Source: an uncultured Prevotellaceae bacterium (GTDB lineage Bacteria > Bacteroidota > Bacteroidia > Bacteroidales > Bacteroidaceae). From it: DNA of 64,000 nucleotides. Shown here in pieces: positions 17,612 through 26,380 of the stretch; position 1 is the first letter of the stretch; every line of letters starts with the position of its first letter. The stretch covers positions 1-64,000 of the forward strand of contig OMXV01000039.1 of the NCBI GenBank assembly GCA_900315075.1, written 5' to 3'. Under the pieces are notes generated by a model. That model did not search any database. It worked only from the letters and a program-made list of their open reading frames with translations, and was not told where the DNA came from. A program made the position numbers and the translations under genes.

Positions 17612-17734
17612 GATTTCGTTATATCGTTATTACGACATATCGATTCTAAAGTATAGTATCCATCTTCTCGGTAGGCGACGGTTTCGTCGTCGCAGCAATT
17701 AAACATCTCAAAAGCAGTAAAGGTAATCTCTCAC
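17612..17734 (-). repeat. Dispersed repeat B, copy 2 (inverted)
   Basis: Reverse-complement match to 3841-3975. It contains a perfect hairpin GCGACG/CGTCGC. It is followed by a GAGGTRA array in inverted form and then, at about 17759-17825, a CTAACTC/CTAACTT heptamer array. Together with the promoter at 17874 these fill the gap 17555-17947; no gene is seen there. Confidence 0.85.
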
Positions 17735-17758
17735 CTCTACCCCCTCACCTCTTACCAC

Positions 17759-17825
17759 TTAGTCACTTCTAACTCCTAACTTCTAACTCCTAACTAACTC
17801 CTAACTTCTAACTAAATAAAACTCC
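17759..17825. repeat. CTAACTY heptamer array
   Basis: Runs of CTAACTC and CTAACTT in 7-bp register, partly interrupted. It is a third heptamer family in the window. Confidence 0.75.
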
Positions 17826-17873
17826 TAACTGTAAACACTCCTGAAACTCCTTGCTTAAAAATCTCTAAAATAT

Positions 17874-17904
17874 TTTGCCATATCGGAAATAACCACTACA
17901 TTTG
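17874..17904 (+). promoter_or_regulatory. Promoter of the rubrerythrin gene
   Basis: TTTG at 17874-17877 and TACATTTG at 17897-17904 with a 19-base spacer. Confidence 0.75.
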
Positions 17905-17947
17905 CAGAAACCTATTTTATTTATATACTAATTAAACATTCAACACT

Positions 17948-18499
17948 ATGAAGAAAAAATTCATTTGTACCGTATGTGGTTACATCCACGAAGGTCCTGA
18001 GCCACCAGAGAGATGCCCAGTTTGCAAAGTTCCAGCATCAAAGTTCAAAGAATTGGTAGAAGAGGCAGCATATGCCACTGAGCATAAAATTGGTGATGGC
18101 AAGCCTGAGGGCGTAAGCGAGGAGATGATTCAAGACCTTCGCAATCACTTCAATGGTGAGTGCGGTGAGGTAGGTATGTATCTGGCCATGTCGCGCCAGG
18201 CTGACCGCGAGGGATATCCCGAGATTGCCGAGGCTTTCAAGCGTTATGCTTTCGAAGAGGCTGAGCATGCTGCTAAGTTTGCAGAACTGCTCGGTGAGTG
18301 TGTCTGGGATACCAAAACCAATCTTGAGAAACGTGCCGCTGCTGAGGCTGGAGCATGCGAGGACAAATTCCGCATCGCTATAAATGCTAAGAAAGCTGGT
18401 TTCGACGCTATTCACGACACTGTCCATGAAATGGCAAAAGATGAGGCACGCCACGGTGCTGGTTTCGCTGGGCTGCTCAAACGCTATTTCGGCAAATAG
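17948..18499 (+). CDS. Reverse rubrerythrin (NADH peroxidase component)
   Basis: A 183-residue rubrerythrin with the rubredoxin domain first: Cys7, Cys10, Cys23 and Cys26 bind one iron, followed by a ferritin-like four-helix di-iron domain with E-x-G-E and EEAEHA / DEARH motifs. This domain order defines reverse rubrerythrin, a hydrogen-peroxide and oxygen reductase of anaerobes. It sits alone between its promoter (17874-17904) and a strong terminator, suggesting a single-gene, stress-responsive unit. Confidence 0.93.
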   Translation: MKKKFICTVCGYIHEGPEPPERCPVCKVPASKFKELVEEAAYATEHKIGDGKPEGVSEEMIQDLRNHFNGECGEVGMYLAMSRQADREGYPEIAEAFKRYAFEEAEHAAKFAELLGECVWDTKTNLEKRAAAEAGACEDKFRIAINAKKAGFDAIHDTVHEMAKDEARHGAGFAGLLKRYFGK

Positions 18500-18517
18500 T
18501 AAAAGTCTAATGATTCA

Positions 18518-18553
18518 AAAAAAGGGATTGTGATGCGTCACAATCCCTTTTTT
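18518..18553. terminator. Strong bidirectional terminator
   Basis: A perfect 16-bp stem (18518-18533 with 18538-18553) around the loop TGCG, with A run on one side and T run on the other. It serves the rubrerythrin gene and the converging pgk gene. Confidence 0.95.
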
Positions 18554-18583
18554 CAGAAGTGAGAGGGGTGTTACCTCAAATCT

Positions 18584-19831
18584 TTATGCTTCGATGGCAG
18601 CCACACCTGGCAGCACTTTGCCCTCGATAGCCTCGAGCAGTGCACCACCACCAGTGGAGATGTATGATACCTGGTCGGCCATGCCAAACTTGTTGATGCA
18701 AGCTACGGAGTCGCCACCACCAATCAGTGAGAAGGCACCATTGGCAGTTGCCTCTGCGATAGCGTCGGCGATAGCCTTCGAACCACCGATGAAGTTATCG
18801 AATTCAAATACGCCTGCAGGACCGTTCCACAGGATGGTCTTGGCATCCTTAATAGCCTCAGCAAACAGTTTGCGGGTCTCAGGACCAGCGTCAAGACCTT
18901 CCCATCCTTCGGGAATATCATTGGCAGGACATACCTGGGTGTTGGCATCATTGGCAAAAGCGTCAGCAGCGATGCAGTCGGTACCCAAAACGAGGTTCAC
19001 GCCATTCTCCTTAGCTTTCTCGATGACGGCGAGTGCAACGTCCAGTTTGTCATCCTCGCAGATAGAGTTTCCAATCTTACCACCCTGAGCCTTGGCGAAG
19101 GTATAAGTCATACCACCACAGAGAATCAGGTTGTCAACCTTACCTAAGAGGTTCTCGATGATACCAATCTTGGTGGAAACTTTCGAACCACCCATGATGG
19201 CGGTGAAGGGGCGCTTGATGTTGCCAAGTACATTGTCAACGGCTTTCACCTCTTTCTCCATCAGATAGCCTAACATCTTGCTGTCCTTGTCGAAGAATTC
19301 GTCGATAACGGCGGTGGAAGCGTGCTTGCGGTGAGCGGTTCCAAATGCATCCATTACATAGCAGTCAGCATAGCTGGCCAAAACTTTGGCAAATTCTTTC
19401 TGGCTCTTCTTCATGGCCTTTTTGGCATCGTCGTATGCGGGGTCGTCCTTCTCAATGCCTACAGGCTTGCCTTCCTCCTCAGGATAGAAGCGGAGATTCT
19501 CAAGCAGCAGCACCTCGCCGGGCTGAAGGGCATCAGCAGCATCCTTAGCTTTGGCGCAGTCGGGAGCAAACTTCACGGGTGTTCCTAATGCGGCTGATAC
19601 AGCGTCAACGATTTGACTCAGGGAGAACTTAGCATTCACCTTGCCTTTGGGCTTGCCCATGTGCGACATGATAATCAGAGCACCACCATCGGCCAAAATC
19701 TTTTTCAGAGTGGGGAGAGCACCGCGGATGCGGGTGTCGTCGGTTACTTTACCATTCTCATCCAGGGGGACATTGAAGTCCACACGTACGATTGCCTTCT
19801 TGCCGGCAAAATTGAATTGATCAATTGTCAT
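18584..19831 (-). CDS. pgk: Phosphoglycerate kinase
   Basis: A 415-residue glycolytic enzyme making ATP from 1,3-bisphosphoglycerate. Visible are the N-terminal RVDFNVPLD substrate motif, MSHMGKPKG, the [10 protein letters not shown] region, [10 protein letters not shown], and the nucleotide-binding [10 protein letters not shown] and GGGDSVA motifs. Length is normal. It is monocistronic: a TACCTTTG box lies upstream at 19879-19886 and a terminator downstream. Confidence 0.98.
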   Translation of the reverse strand: MTIDQFNFAGKKAIVRVDFNVPLDENGKVTDDTRIRGALPTLKKILADGGALIIMSHMGKPKGKVNAKFSLSQIVDAVSAALGTPVKFAPDCAKAKDAADALQPGEVLLLENLRFYPEEEGKPVGIEKDDPAYDDAKKAMKKSQKEFAKVLASYADCYVMDAFGTAHRKHASTAVIDEFFDKDSKMLGYLMEKEVKAVDNVLGNIKRPFTAIMGGSKVSTKIGIIENLLGKVDNLILCGGMTYTFAKAQGGKIGNSICEDDKLDVALAVIEKAKENGVNLVLGTDCIAADAFANDANTQVCPANDIPEGWEGLDAGPETRKLFAEAIKDAKTILWNGPAGVFEFDNFIGGSKAIADAIAEATANGAFSLIGGGDSVACINKFGMADQVSYISTGGGALLEAIEGKVLPGVAAIEA

Positions 19832-19878
19832 AGATAATAAATTTATAATTGTAAAATGTCCTCTTACTTAAATCCATG

Positions 19879-19886
19879 CAAAGGTA
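19879..19886 (-). promoter_or_regulatory. Promoter -7 box of pgk
   Basis: TACCTTTG on the minus strand, about 48 bases before the pgk start. The gap 19832-20106 also holds a perfect small hairpin GACACT-GAA-AGTGTC at 20008-20022 before sstT. Confidence 0.6.
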
Positions 19887-20106
19887 CAATTTTTTAATGA
19901 ATAATTCTCGTATTCAATATGTTTTTTTATCTCTCTTTTTTTGATTATCTCATAGATTGATTTTTACTACATCTTTCAATGGCGTTTTGTAAAACCGACA
20001 TTGCAAAGACACTGAAAGTGTCTCTTATCGTTATCCCATCTTGCCTAAATATAATAAAACGTAACCCTTATCCGTTTTTATGTAAAGACATACTAACCCA
20101 TTTGCC

Positions 20107-21321
20107 ATGAACAAAATAGCCTTGCTTTTAAAGAAATGGACCGATATTAGTCTCGTCCTAAGAATACTTTTGGGTTTGATAATTGGTGCCATTTTGGGAC
20201 TTGCCGTACCACAATGGACAGGCATTGCCATCCTCGGACAGGTTTTTGTCAGTGCGCTGAAAGCCATAGCACCTGTTTTGGTAGCAGTACTTGTGATGTC
20301 GTCAATAGCAAGAGCTGGAAAGGGACTTGGTTCACGTTTTCGTACGGTGGTGTCGGAATATTTGCTGAGTACGTTCGTCGCTGCAATCTTGGCTGTGGTA
20401 GGTAGTTTTTTATTCCCCGTTACACTCCAACTGACAGATGTGGCAACGGGAGAGGCTCCAGGGGCATTGACGGATGTATTTACCAATCTGCTGACAAACA
20501 TGGTGGCAAATCCGCTACTGTCTGCATCAAACGCCAACTATATCGGAATTCTGTTTTGGGCGATTATCTTTGGACTGGCTTTGAAGAAAGTAGCAAGTCC
20601 GACGACCATCAATGTGATTCATGATTTTGCAGAGGTAATTTCACAAGCGGTGAAATGGGTAATACAATTTGCACCCTTTGGTATTCTCGGACTCGTTTTC
20701 GCTTCTGTCTCAGAAAGTGGATTGGAGGTCTTTACCACTTATGGTCATCTGGTACTGTTGTTAGTGGGTTGTATGCTTGTCAACGCACTGGTGTCTAATC
20801 CATTGATATCATTCTTGATGATGCGCCGTAATCCATATCCGCTTCTGTTTACATGTCTGAAGGAGAGCGGACTGAATGCTTTCTTCACACGTTCCTCAGC
20901 GGCAAATATCCCCATCAATATGAACCTCTGCAAAAAACTTGGACTCGACGAGGATTTCTATTCCGTGAGTATTCCACTTGGAGCAACTATCAACATGAAC
21001 GGGGCTGCCGTGACTATCACAGTGATGACTTTAGCCGTGGCACATACCGTGGGCGTGGAGGTGACATTCTTCTCGGCACTTTTCTTGGGTGTTATTGCCA
21101 CATTGGGAGCATGTGGCGCATCGGGAGTGGCTGGCGGTTCTTTGTTGCTCGTACCCATGGCCTGTTCATTCCTGGGTATCGGCAATGATGTCGCCATGCA
21201 AGCGGTAGCCATAGGTTTTATCATTGGTGTGATACAAGACTCTGTTGAAACTGCACTCAATTCAAGTGCCGATGTCTTCTTCACCGCCACCGCTGATTAT
21301 CACGATAGAATGAAGAGCTGA
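20107..21321 (+). CDS. sstT: Sodium/serine-threonine symporter
   Basis: A 404-residue dicarboxylate/amino acid:cation symporter family protein, best matching SstT. About eight hydrophobic helices are visible, with the family hallmarks FTRSSAANIPINM and LGATINMNGAAVT for substrate and sodium sites. It imports serine and threonine using sodium. The last 35 codons are duplicated, in diverged form, at 22371-22490, about 1.1 kb downstream. Confidence 0.92.
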   Translation: MNKIALLLKKWTDISLVLRILLGLIIGAILGLAVPQWTGIAILGQVFVSALKAIAPVLVAVLVMSSIARAGKGLGSRFRTVVSEYLLSTFVAAILAVVGSFLFPVTLQLTDVATGEAPGALTDVFTNLLTNMVANPLLSASNANYIGILFWAIIFGLALKKVASPTTINVIHDFAEVISQAVKWVIQFAPFGILGLVFASVSESGLEVFTTYGHLVLLLVGCMLVNALVSNPLISFLMMRRNPYPLLFTCLKESGLNAFFTRSSAANIPINMNLCKKLGLDEDFYSVSIPLGATINMNGAAVTITVMTLAVAHTVGVEVTFFSALFLGVIATLGACGASGVAGGSLLLVPMACSFLGIGNDVAMQAVAIGFIIGVIQDSVETALNSSADVFFTATADYHDRMKS

Positions 21322-21369
21322 AAAGCAAATAAATTAGATAATTGTGCTTTGCCTTTATTTTGTGTCAAA

Positions 21370-22206
21370 TTAGTATTTACTATATTTCACGAGGTAATTC
21401 ACCAATGACATTACGTCTGACACGTCGAGTCTTCCATTGTAGTCTATATCGGCAGCAACAGAGACAAAGCCAGCTACAGTTTGTCCAACCAAATAATTGA
21501 CCAACTGCATTAAATCATTTATATCTCTAACACCATCTACATTGATGTCTCCCACTGGATTCTGTTTTCTAAGTTCAGAGATTGTAAAGATGGTTTCACC
21601 ATTCACCTCACACTCTTGTAAGAAACGATCTGTCCCAGATGCATGAAATAAAGATTGGTTGAGAGGACCAAGTTCACTTCCTATACCCTCAATCCACCAA
21701 CCAGCGGGAAGGCCTAATGGCCTTGTATTAGAAACGCCTACTTGATTTACCAAAAGGGAATGCCGTTTAATGCCTTTGAAACAAAAATGTCTATCCACAT
21801 TATTTTTCATTGATTCAATCCAATGCTGAACGTTTGCAGAATTAATTGAACTTGTCGAATCTACAGGAATACTGAAATCATAGAGGACGTAGCTTACCTC
21901 CTGGTTCTTGAGGATGAAATACACGATACAATTATCTTCATATAAAGCTAATTTATACTCTGTTGCTTTGGTATCTAATTCGTTATACGCATACATTTTT
22001 TTGCAAGCCACATTGGCAATCAATGTATCTCCTTGAATGTAATAACAATAATCATAATCCACGGGTTGAGGAAAAGCATGAGAACACTTCATTTTCCAAA
22101 CTTTTCCTTCTTCTACAAAAGGATGATATTGTATGTCTTGAGAATAGCATGACATAATATCTATGGCAATAAATAATAGCAAAAAATATGATTTCATAAG
22201 TTTCAT
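21370..22206 (-). CDS. Secreted protein with C-terminal dockerin-like domain
   Basis: A 278-residue protein with an N-terminal signal sequence and a C-terminal type I dockerin-like pair of calcium-loop repeats: GDINVDGVRDINDLMQLVNYL and ADIDYNGRLDVSDVMSLVNYL. The central 190 residues are not recognised. Dockerin-like tails in Bacteroidales secreted proteins do not necessarily imply a cellulosome. The gene lies between sstT and its duplicated 3' end and directly follows the truncated gene at 22215, so it arrived or was trapped with that segment. Confidence 0.75.
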   Translation of the reverse strand: MKLMKSYFLLLFIAIDIMSCYSQDIQYHPFVEEGKVWKMKCSHAFPQPVDYDYCYYIQGDTLIANVACKKMYAYNELDTKATEYKLALYEDNCIVYFILKNQEVSYVLYDFSIPVDSTSSINSANVQHWIESMKNNVDRHFCFKGIKRHSLLVNQVGVSNTRPLGLPAGWWIEGIGSELGPLNQSLFHASGTDRFLQECEVNGETIFTISELRKQNPVGDINVDGVRDINDLMQLVNYLVGQTVAGFVSVAADIDYNGRLDVSDVMSLVNYLVKYSKY

Positions 22207-22214
22207 AAGTTTTT

Positions 22215-22370
22215 TTATTTTATAGTACCATAATCCATCTCAAATATAGCTCCACTCGGTATTTCAAACGATTTACCTGACGCTTTTTCTATAGAGCCGT
22301 CATTAATAATCATTATATTTGAACTTGGCGAATTTGACACTTCTATGTTTGCATTGTATAGATGTCCCCC
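22215..22370 (-). pseudogene. 3' remnant of a secreted-protein gene
   Basis: The minus-strand frame ends with a beta-rich tail (NDGSIEKASGKSFEIPSGAIFEM) typical of the ends of Bacteroidetes secreted proteins. The frame continues upstream only by running into the antisense of the sstT fragment, so the true 5' part is missing. It lies 8 bases before the dockerin gene and was probably its operon partner. Confidence 0.6.
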
Positions 22371-22490
22371 GTCGCCATCGGCTTTATTATCGGTGTGGTA
22401 CAAGACTCTGTTGAAACTGCACTCAATTCAAGTGCCGATGTCTTCTTCACTGCCACCGCCGAATACCACGATAGAAAGTCTAAAGTATAG
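22371..22490 (+). pseudogene. Duplicated, diverged 3' end of sstT
   Basis: Matches sstT 21204-21309 at about 96 of 106 bases, including an identical run of about 50 bases. In frame it reads [20 protein letters not shown] and continues to EYHDRKSKV and a stop. Eight of the ten differences are silent third-position changes, so this copy was once under selection as a real transporter. All upstream codons are absent. It abuts the remnant of the preceding minus-strand gene. Confidence 0.85.
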
Positions 22491-22538
22491 CGCCAGAGGT
22501 CTAAAGAATGGAGGCTAAAGCAAAAAGTCAAAAGTCTA

Positions 22539-22718
22539 ACTCAACTTTCGCAAACTCCAGTTTCGTTTGGTTTTGAGATTTTGAGGTCGCTACGCTTATA
22601 GGTTTTAAGGTGATATATGTATGGATAACGACATATTTGGGCAAATCTCACCTCATAACCTCATAACCTAAAGACCTAAGACCTCATAACCTAGAAGTTG
22701 AGGACTTGCGAAACTTCA
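22539..22718. repeat. Dispersed structured repeat, copy 3
   Basis: Same landmarks as copies 1 and 2. The ends here (CAACTTTCGCAAACTCC and, inverted, GAAGTTTCGCAAGTCC) form an imperfect terminal inverted repeat. It ends at the stop codon of the small ribbon-helix-helix gene. Confidence 0.85.
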
Positions 22719-22722
22719 GAGT

Positions 22723-22893
22723 CTAATTTTTTCCGTCTTTTTTCGGCAGTCGTTTGGCCTTCCGCAGTGCTTCGGTGATGATCCACTGCAACTGACCGTT
22801 TGTTGAGCGGAATTCATCGGCTGCCCATGCCTCTATGGCATCCATGACATCGGCGTCGATACGGAGGATAAAATTCTTTGTCTTCTTTGCCAT
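22723..22893 (-). CDS. Small Arc-like ribbon-helix-helix protein
   Basis: A 56-residue protein starting MAKKTKNFILRIDADVMDAI and ending in KKDGKN. The NFILRIDADVMDAIEAWA strand-helix and TNGQLQWIITEALRKA helix match the Arc/MetJ ribbon-helix-helix DNA-binding fold. Such short genes often lie beside SPFH-domain genes in Bacteroides, as here (SPFH gene about 300 bp upstream on the same strand, repeats between). It is likely a local transcription regulator, target unknown. Confidence 0.8.
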   Translation of the reverse strand: MAKKTKNFILRIDADVMDAIEAWAADEFRSTNGQLQWIITEALRKAKRLPKKDGKN

Positions 22894-22935
22894 CAAATCA
22901 TTTGTCCATTTAACTACCCTTTAATCTTCAATTTT

Positions 22936-23140
22936 AGCTTCGCTGATTTTTGTCACGACTCGGCATAGTTCAAACAAGTTTGACCTTCGGTCGAATTCCT
23001 CCTTGCAAGGCATAGTATGAGTAAACTCAATCTCTGCCCTTGCTTCGTACGTCGTTTGACTCTGCTCTCGCTGCTCCAAAAAATCAATTTTAGCTTCGCT
23101 GATTTTTGTCACGACTCGGCATAGTTCAAACAAGTTTGAC
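22936..23140. repeat. Repeat block with duplicated segment and repeat C copy 1
   Basis: CTTCGCTGATTTTTGTCACG followed by ACTCGGCATAGTTCAAACAAGTTTGAC occurs at about 22937-22984 and again at 23093-23140. Between them, 23011-23079 (CATAGTATGAGTAAACTCAA to CTCGCTGCTCCAA) recurs at 56556-56624. TCAAACAAGTTTGA and TGAGTAAACTCA are small palindromes. No gene is seen in 22894-23191. Confidence 0.85.
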
Positions 23141-23159
23141 TCTGCTCTCGCTGCTCCAA

Positions 23160-23197
23160 AAATTCAATCTTCAATTTTCAATTTTCAATTTTCAATG
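23160..23197. repeat. GAAAATT heptamer array at SPFH stop
   Basis: On the minus strand the array begins at the SPFH stop codon (CATTGA is both stop context and first repeat unit) and continues as GAAAATT units. Confidence 0.8.
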
Positions 23198-24154
23198 GTT
23201 CAACGGGCCTGTATTGACCACGGGTTGTGCAGATTCATCTCCACAGAGCACTACGAGCAGGTTGCTTACCATGGCGGCTTTCTTGTCGTCATCAAGTTCC
23301 ACAATTTCTTCTGATGACAACTTATCAAGGGCCATTTTCACCATACTTACGGCACCTTCCACAATCTTTTCCCTGGCCGTGATGATGGCGGCAGCCTGTT
23401 GACGACGGAGCATCACGGCGGCAATCTCAGGCGCATATGCTAAGTAGTTGATGCGTGCTTCTACCACTTCAATGCCTGCCATCGACAGACGCTCGTTTAA
23501 TTTTGCTTCCAACTGTTCGTTGATTTCCTCACCACCCGAGCGAAGTGTTAGTTCTTTATTGCTGTCGTCGATATCATCGTAAGCATACTGTCCGGCAACT
23601 TGGCGAAGAGCGGCATCACTCTGTATCTTTACGAAGTTCTCCAGCGCATGCATAATGCCTTTTGTGGTAGTAGCACCGGCATTGGTGGCCATCGTCTGGG
23701 AATCCACCTCGAACATAGCTTTGTAGGTATCTTTCAACTTCCACACCATCACCAAACCTATCATTACGGGATTACCCACCTTATCGTTCACTTTGATGGG
23801 TTCTGCATCCAGGTTGCGTGCGCGAAGCGAAAGTTTCTTCACGCCATAGAAGGGGTTTATCCAATAAAAACCATCCTTGGTAAAGGAGCCGCTATATTTT
23901 CCAAACCAAGTGGTCACACGGGCGGTATTGGGCTCTACCATCAGAAAACCGCACCACATTATTAATGTAAATAGGAACAATAAGATACCTGCTGCAAGTA
24001 AAATGCCACCCCAAGTATAGCATTTTTTCTCATCCAATAGGATGATACTATACACAAACATGGCTATCGAAAGCAATGACATGAAGATGTTGAAAAACAA
24101 CATCACAAATCCATTCACTACAATACCTTTGAAATCTAATTCCTTTGTCTCCAT
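23192..24154 (-). CDS. SPFH/Band 7 membrane protein
   Basis: About 320 residues from METKELDFKG. Two hydrophobic segments lie within the first 80 residues, followed by an SPFH domain (GLVMVWKLKDTYKAMFEVD, then ALENFVKIQSDAALRQVAGQYAYDD) and a helical ERLSMAGIEVVEARINYLAYAPEIA segment, as in stomatin/prohibitin relatives. These proteins form oligomeric membrane scaffolds; the specific role is unknown. The start is chosen because a promoter lies at 24188-24217, inside the longer frame. Confidence 0.88.
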   Translation of the reverse strand: METKELDFKGIVVNGFVMLFFNIFMSLLSIAMFVYSIILLDEKKCYTWGGILLAAGILLFLFTLIMWCGFLMVEPNTARVTTWFGKYSGSFTKDGFYWINPFYGVKKLSLRARNLDAEPIKVNDKVGNPVMIGLVMVWKLKDTYKAMFEVDSQTMATNAGATTTKGIMHALENFVKIQSDAALRQVAGQYAYDDIDDSNKELTLRSGGEEINEQLEAKLNERLSMAGIEVVEARINYLAYAPEIAAVMLRRQQAAAIITAREKIVEGAVSMVKMALDKLSSEEIVELDDDKKAAMVSNLLVVLCGDESAQPVVNTGPLNH

Positions 24155-24187
24155 AATTATTTTCGTTTTGATATCATTTTGATATTG

Positions 24188-24217
24188 CAAAGATATTGCA
24201 AAATTTTGAATTGACAA
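24188..24217 (-). promoter_or_regulatory. Promoter of the SPFH gene
   Basis: On the minus strand TTG at 24217-24215 and TATCTTTG at 24195-24188, with a 19-base spacer. Confidence 0.7.
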
Positions 24218-24371
24218 TGGGTTTTGATTGTGTTTTAACAGGATTTAACGATGACAGCCAGTGTATACGCTAATAACCCCCAAATGTCTGGGACAAATGG
24301 GGGCATTTGTGATGACACAAAATAATCATCAATGACCTTATTTACTTGCTTGCTTGTTCGTTGCTTATCAA

Positions 24372-24971
24372 CTAAAAAAACTTTTTCAACTTGACATTCT
24401 TCTGATGTGCCATTTCGCTGGGATTGGTGCCGGGTTTCCCTTCGGGGACGGTCATACTACGGCGGGAATAGTAGTCCTCCCAATAAGGCATGACTTGGCC
24501 GGAGGCATCGTGGAATGACATGGGAACGGTCAGGAAAATGGGGCGGTTTTGCTTGTCAACGAACGAAAGTTGGATGAGTTCGGTACAATAGATCTCGTCG
24601 TCGCCTTCTTGGAACAGGTAGTCGTAGGGTTTGCCGACATACGAGAGAGCATTGGCGATAGACTGTTGCTTGTCGATTTTTCCACGTATTCTTCCGATGT
24701 ATATACGTTCGGGATGTTTCATCCATTTCTCTATTGGAGTGATGACCACGCCTCTGTAGGTGGCCTCAATGACCACTGGCTCACCATCAAGACGATAGAA
24801 AATGCCCACATGGTCGATGGGAAGGCCATTCTCGCTGGTTGCTTCGACTATGGGATTGCTGTAGGGAGTGACATGAAAAAGCAGGTCGCAGTCGCGGAGC
24901 TTTTTCAGGTTTTGTGCTTGTAGAGATATGCTCAGCAAAAAGAGCAATAATAGGGTAGGGTAGCGCTTCAT
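24372..24971 (-). CDS. YiiX-like permuted papain-fold hydrolase
   Basis: A 199-residue secreted protein (signal peptide MKRYPTLLLLFLLSISLQAQ) of the YiiX/YebB-like NlpC/P60-type group. The catalytic His is in LPIDHVGIFYRL and the catalytic Cys in EIYCTELIQLSF, in permuted order. Substrates of such enzymes are amides or esters, possibly peptidoglycan or lipids; this one is not determined. Its start codon overlaps the stop of the upstream beta-helix gene by 4 bases. Confidence 0.85.
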   Translation of the reverse strand: MKRYPTLLLLFLLSISLQAQNLKKLRDCDLLFHVTPYSNPIVEATSENGLPIDHVGIFYRLDGEPVVIEATYRGVVITPIEKWMKHPERIYIGRIRGKIDKQQSIANALSYVGKPYDYLFQEGDDEIYCTELIQLSFVDKQNRPIFLTVPMSFHDASGQVMPYWEDYYSRRSMTVPEGKPGTNPSEMAHQKNVKLKKFF

Positions 24972-26341
24972 TTGATGATAGTTTTCTTTCCGTTGATGAT
25001 GTAGATACCTTTGGGGAGTGTGGATGCAGGTTCATGTCTTATACCGTGCATATCGTAAATGATATCTTGGGACTTTATAGTTGAGGTCGAAGGCATGGAG
25101 ATGCTGTTTGTCTCACCAGCAGGCATAAAGATTACCTCGCCTAAGGTTGAAAGGTCGTTTTTGTGGAAGATGACGCTTTCGATGCTCACACTGTCTTGTA
25201 CTGCTACGCTCCAGATGTTTCCCTGGGCATAGACAGTATTGGCAGAATTGTTATAGAGGTCGTAGGGGATGCCGTTGTTGCCATTGTCAACGAATATGTT
25301 GCCCCCCCGATTATAGTCCTCGGCTGTTGGTTCTACCTGTGTCTTTCCGATATTCACTTCGCCGCAGCCAATCACGGTGATGCCCCACAGGCTGCGCTCG
25401 ATGTGGTTGCCCGTAATCATGGCTGTCTGCGCCATGTAGGGGTCGTAGAGGCTGATGCCGCTGCCACCGTTGTTGGGGTTGGTTTCGAATTTATTGTTCA
25501 CGATATTGTTATCCTTGATGACCACGTCCATCATGCCCATTGTGGTGATGCCATAGCGGTTGTTGGTGATGGTACAACCCTCGATGGTGGCATGGTTGCC
25601 GGAAGTTCCATACCAGTTGGCGATACCGATGCCTCCGACCATAGTGAGGGTTGAGTCGCCATCTACCACACAGCGACGGATGGTGATATCAGGGGCTGCA
25701 CTGAGGTTGAGTTGTGGAACGTTTCCGTTAGCCAATGAGTTGTGGCTGAAGGTGCAGTCCTCTATCAGGGCATTGCAGAAAAAGTTTGCGGCACCACCGA
25801 TAGCAGCTTTCTGACAGTCGCTGAACTGGCAGTCGCTGATATGAAATTGTGCGCCATTGGTGCCGAGGAAAAGTGCGCTCGACACGCCACCAAGATGTTT
25901 TTTGAATGTGCAGTTCGATACATTCATGCCCATAGGAGAATAGTTTCTCAGACCCACAAATTCGAAATCAATGTTTGAGACTTCAGTGACTGCTGCCTCA
26001 TTTTGCACGCTAATACCGTCGCTCGTATCATTGGCATCGGCTAAGGTAAGTTTTGTGCGTGCTGACTCGCAGCGCAGGTCGGCGGTTCCCTGGAGCACCA
26101 GGCTGGCTTCATTGCCAAAGACTACGGTCGCTCCCTCGTCCATTTTGAATGAGTCGCCAGCGGCAATCGTCACGGTGCCGTTGATAGTAAAAACATTCTC
26201 ATTATAAGTTACGCCGCTATTTGCTGTTTGCGACAATGTGGCAAGACTATAGCTTTGTCCAATTCCCTGGGTTGTGAACTCTTGTCCCATAACCATGACA
26301 AATACCATCATGGCGGTCATCAATAATGCAATTCTTTTCAT
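24968..26341 (-). CDS. Secreted right-handed beta-helix protein
   Basis: A 457-residue protein from MKRIALLMTA. A signal peptide is followed by repeated short beta coils (ITRNNRYG-like turns such as ITNNRYGITTMG and NIVNNKFETNPNNGGSG) typical of pectate-lyase-like or NosD-like parallel beta-helices. It ends with a Bacteroidetes-type secretion tail, YDMHGIRHEPASTLPKGIYIINGKKTIIK read in two parts. It may bind or cut polysaccharide; catalytic residues are not recognisable. The start at 26341 is set by the promoter at 26381-26388. Confidence 0.8.
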   Translation of the reverse strand: MKRIALLMTAMMVFVMVMGQEFTTQGIGQSYSLATLSQTANSGVTYNENVFTINGTVTIAAGDSFKMDEGATVVFGNEASLVLQGTADLRCESARTKLTLADANDTSDGISVQNEAAVTEVSNIDFEFVGLRNYSPMGMNVSNCTFKKHLGGVSSALFLGTNGAQFHISDCQFSDCQKAAIGGAANFFCNALIEDCTFSHNSLANGNVPQLNLSAAPDITIRRCVVDGDSTLTMVGGIGIANWYGTSGNHATIEGCTITNNRYGITTMGMMDVVIKDNNIVNNKFETNPNNGGSGISLYDPYMAQTAMITGNHIERSLWGITVIGCGEVNIGKTQVEPTAEDYNRGGNIFVDNGNNGIPYDLYNNSANTVYAQGNIWSVAVQDSVSIESVIFHKNDLSTLGEVIFMPAGETNSISMPSTSTIKSQDIIYDMHGIRHEPASTLPKGIYIINGKKTIIK

Positions 26342-26380
26342 TTGTGTTGGATGACTTTTGTTAATTCTATTTTTGAGGCG

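Noticed and set aside
24277-24306. Terminator hairpin CCCCCA/TGGGGG
   Set aside because: Stem of only 6 pairs with mismatches beyond and no T run; too weak to call.
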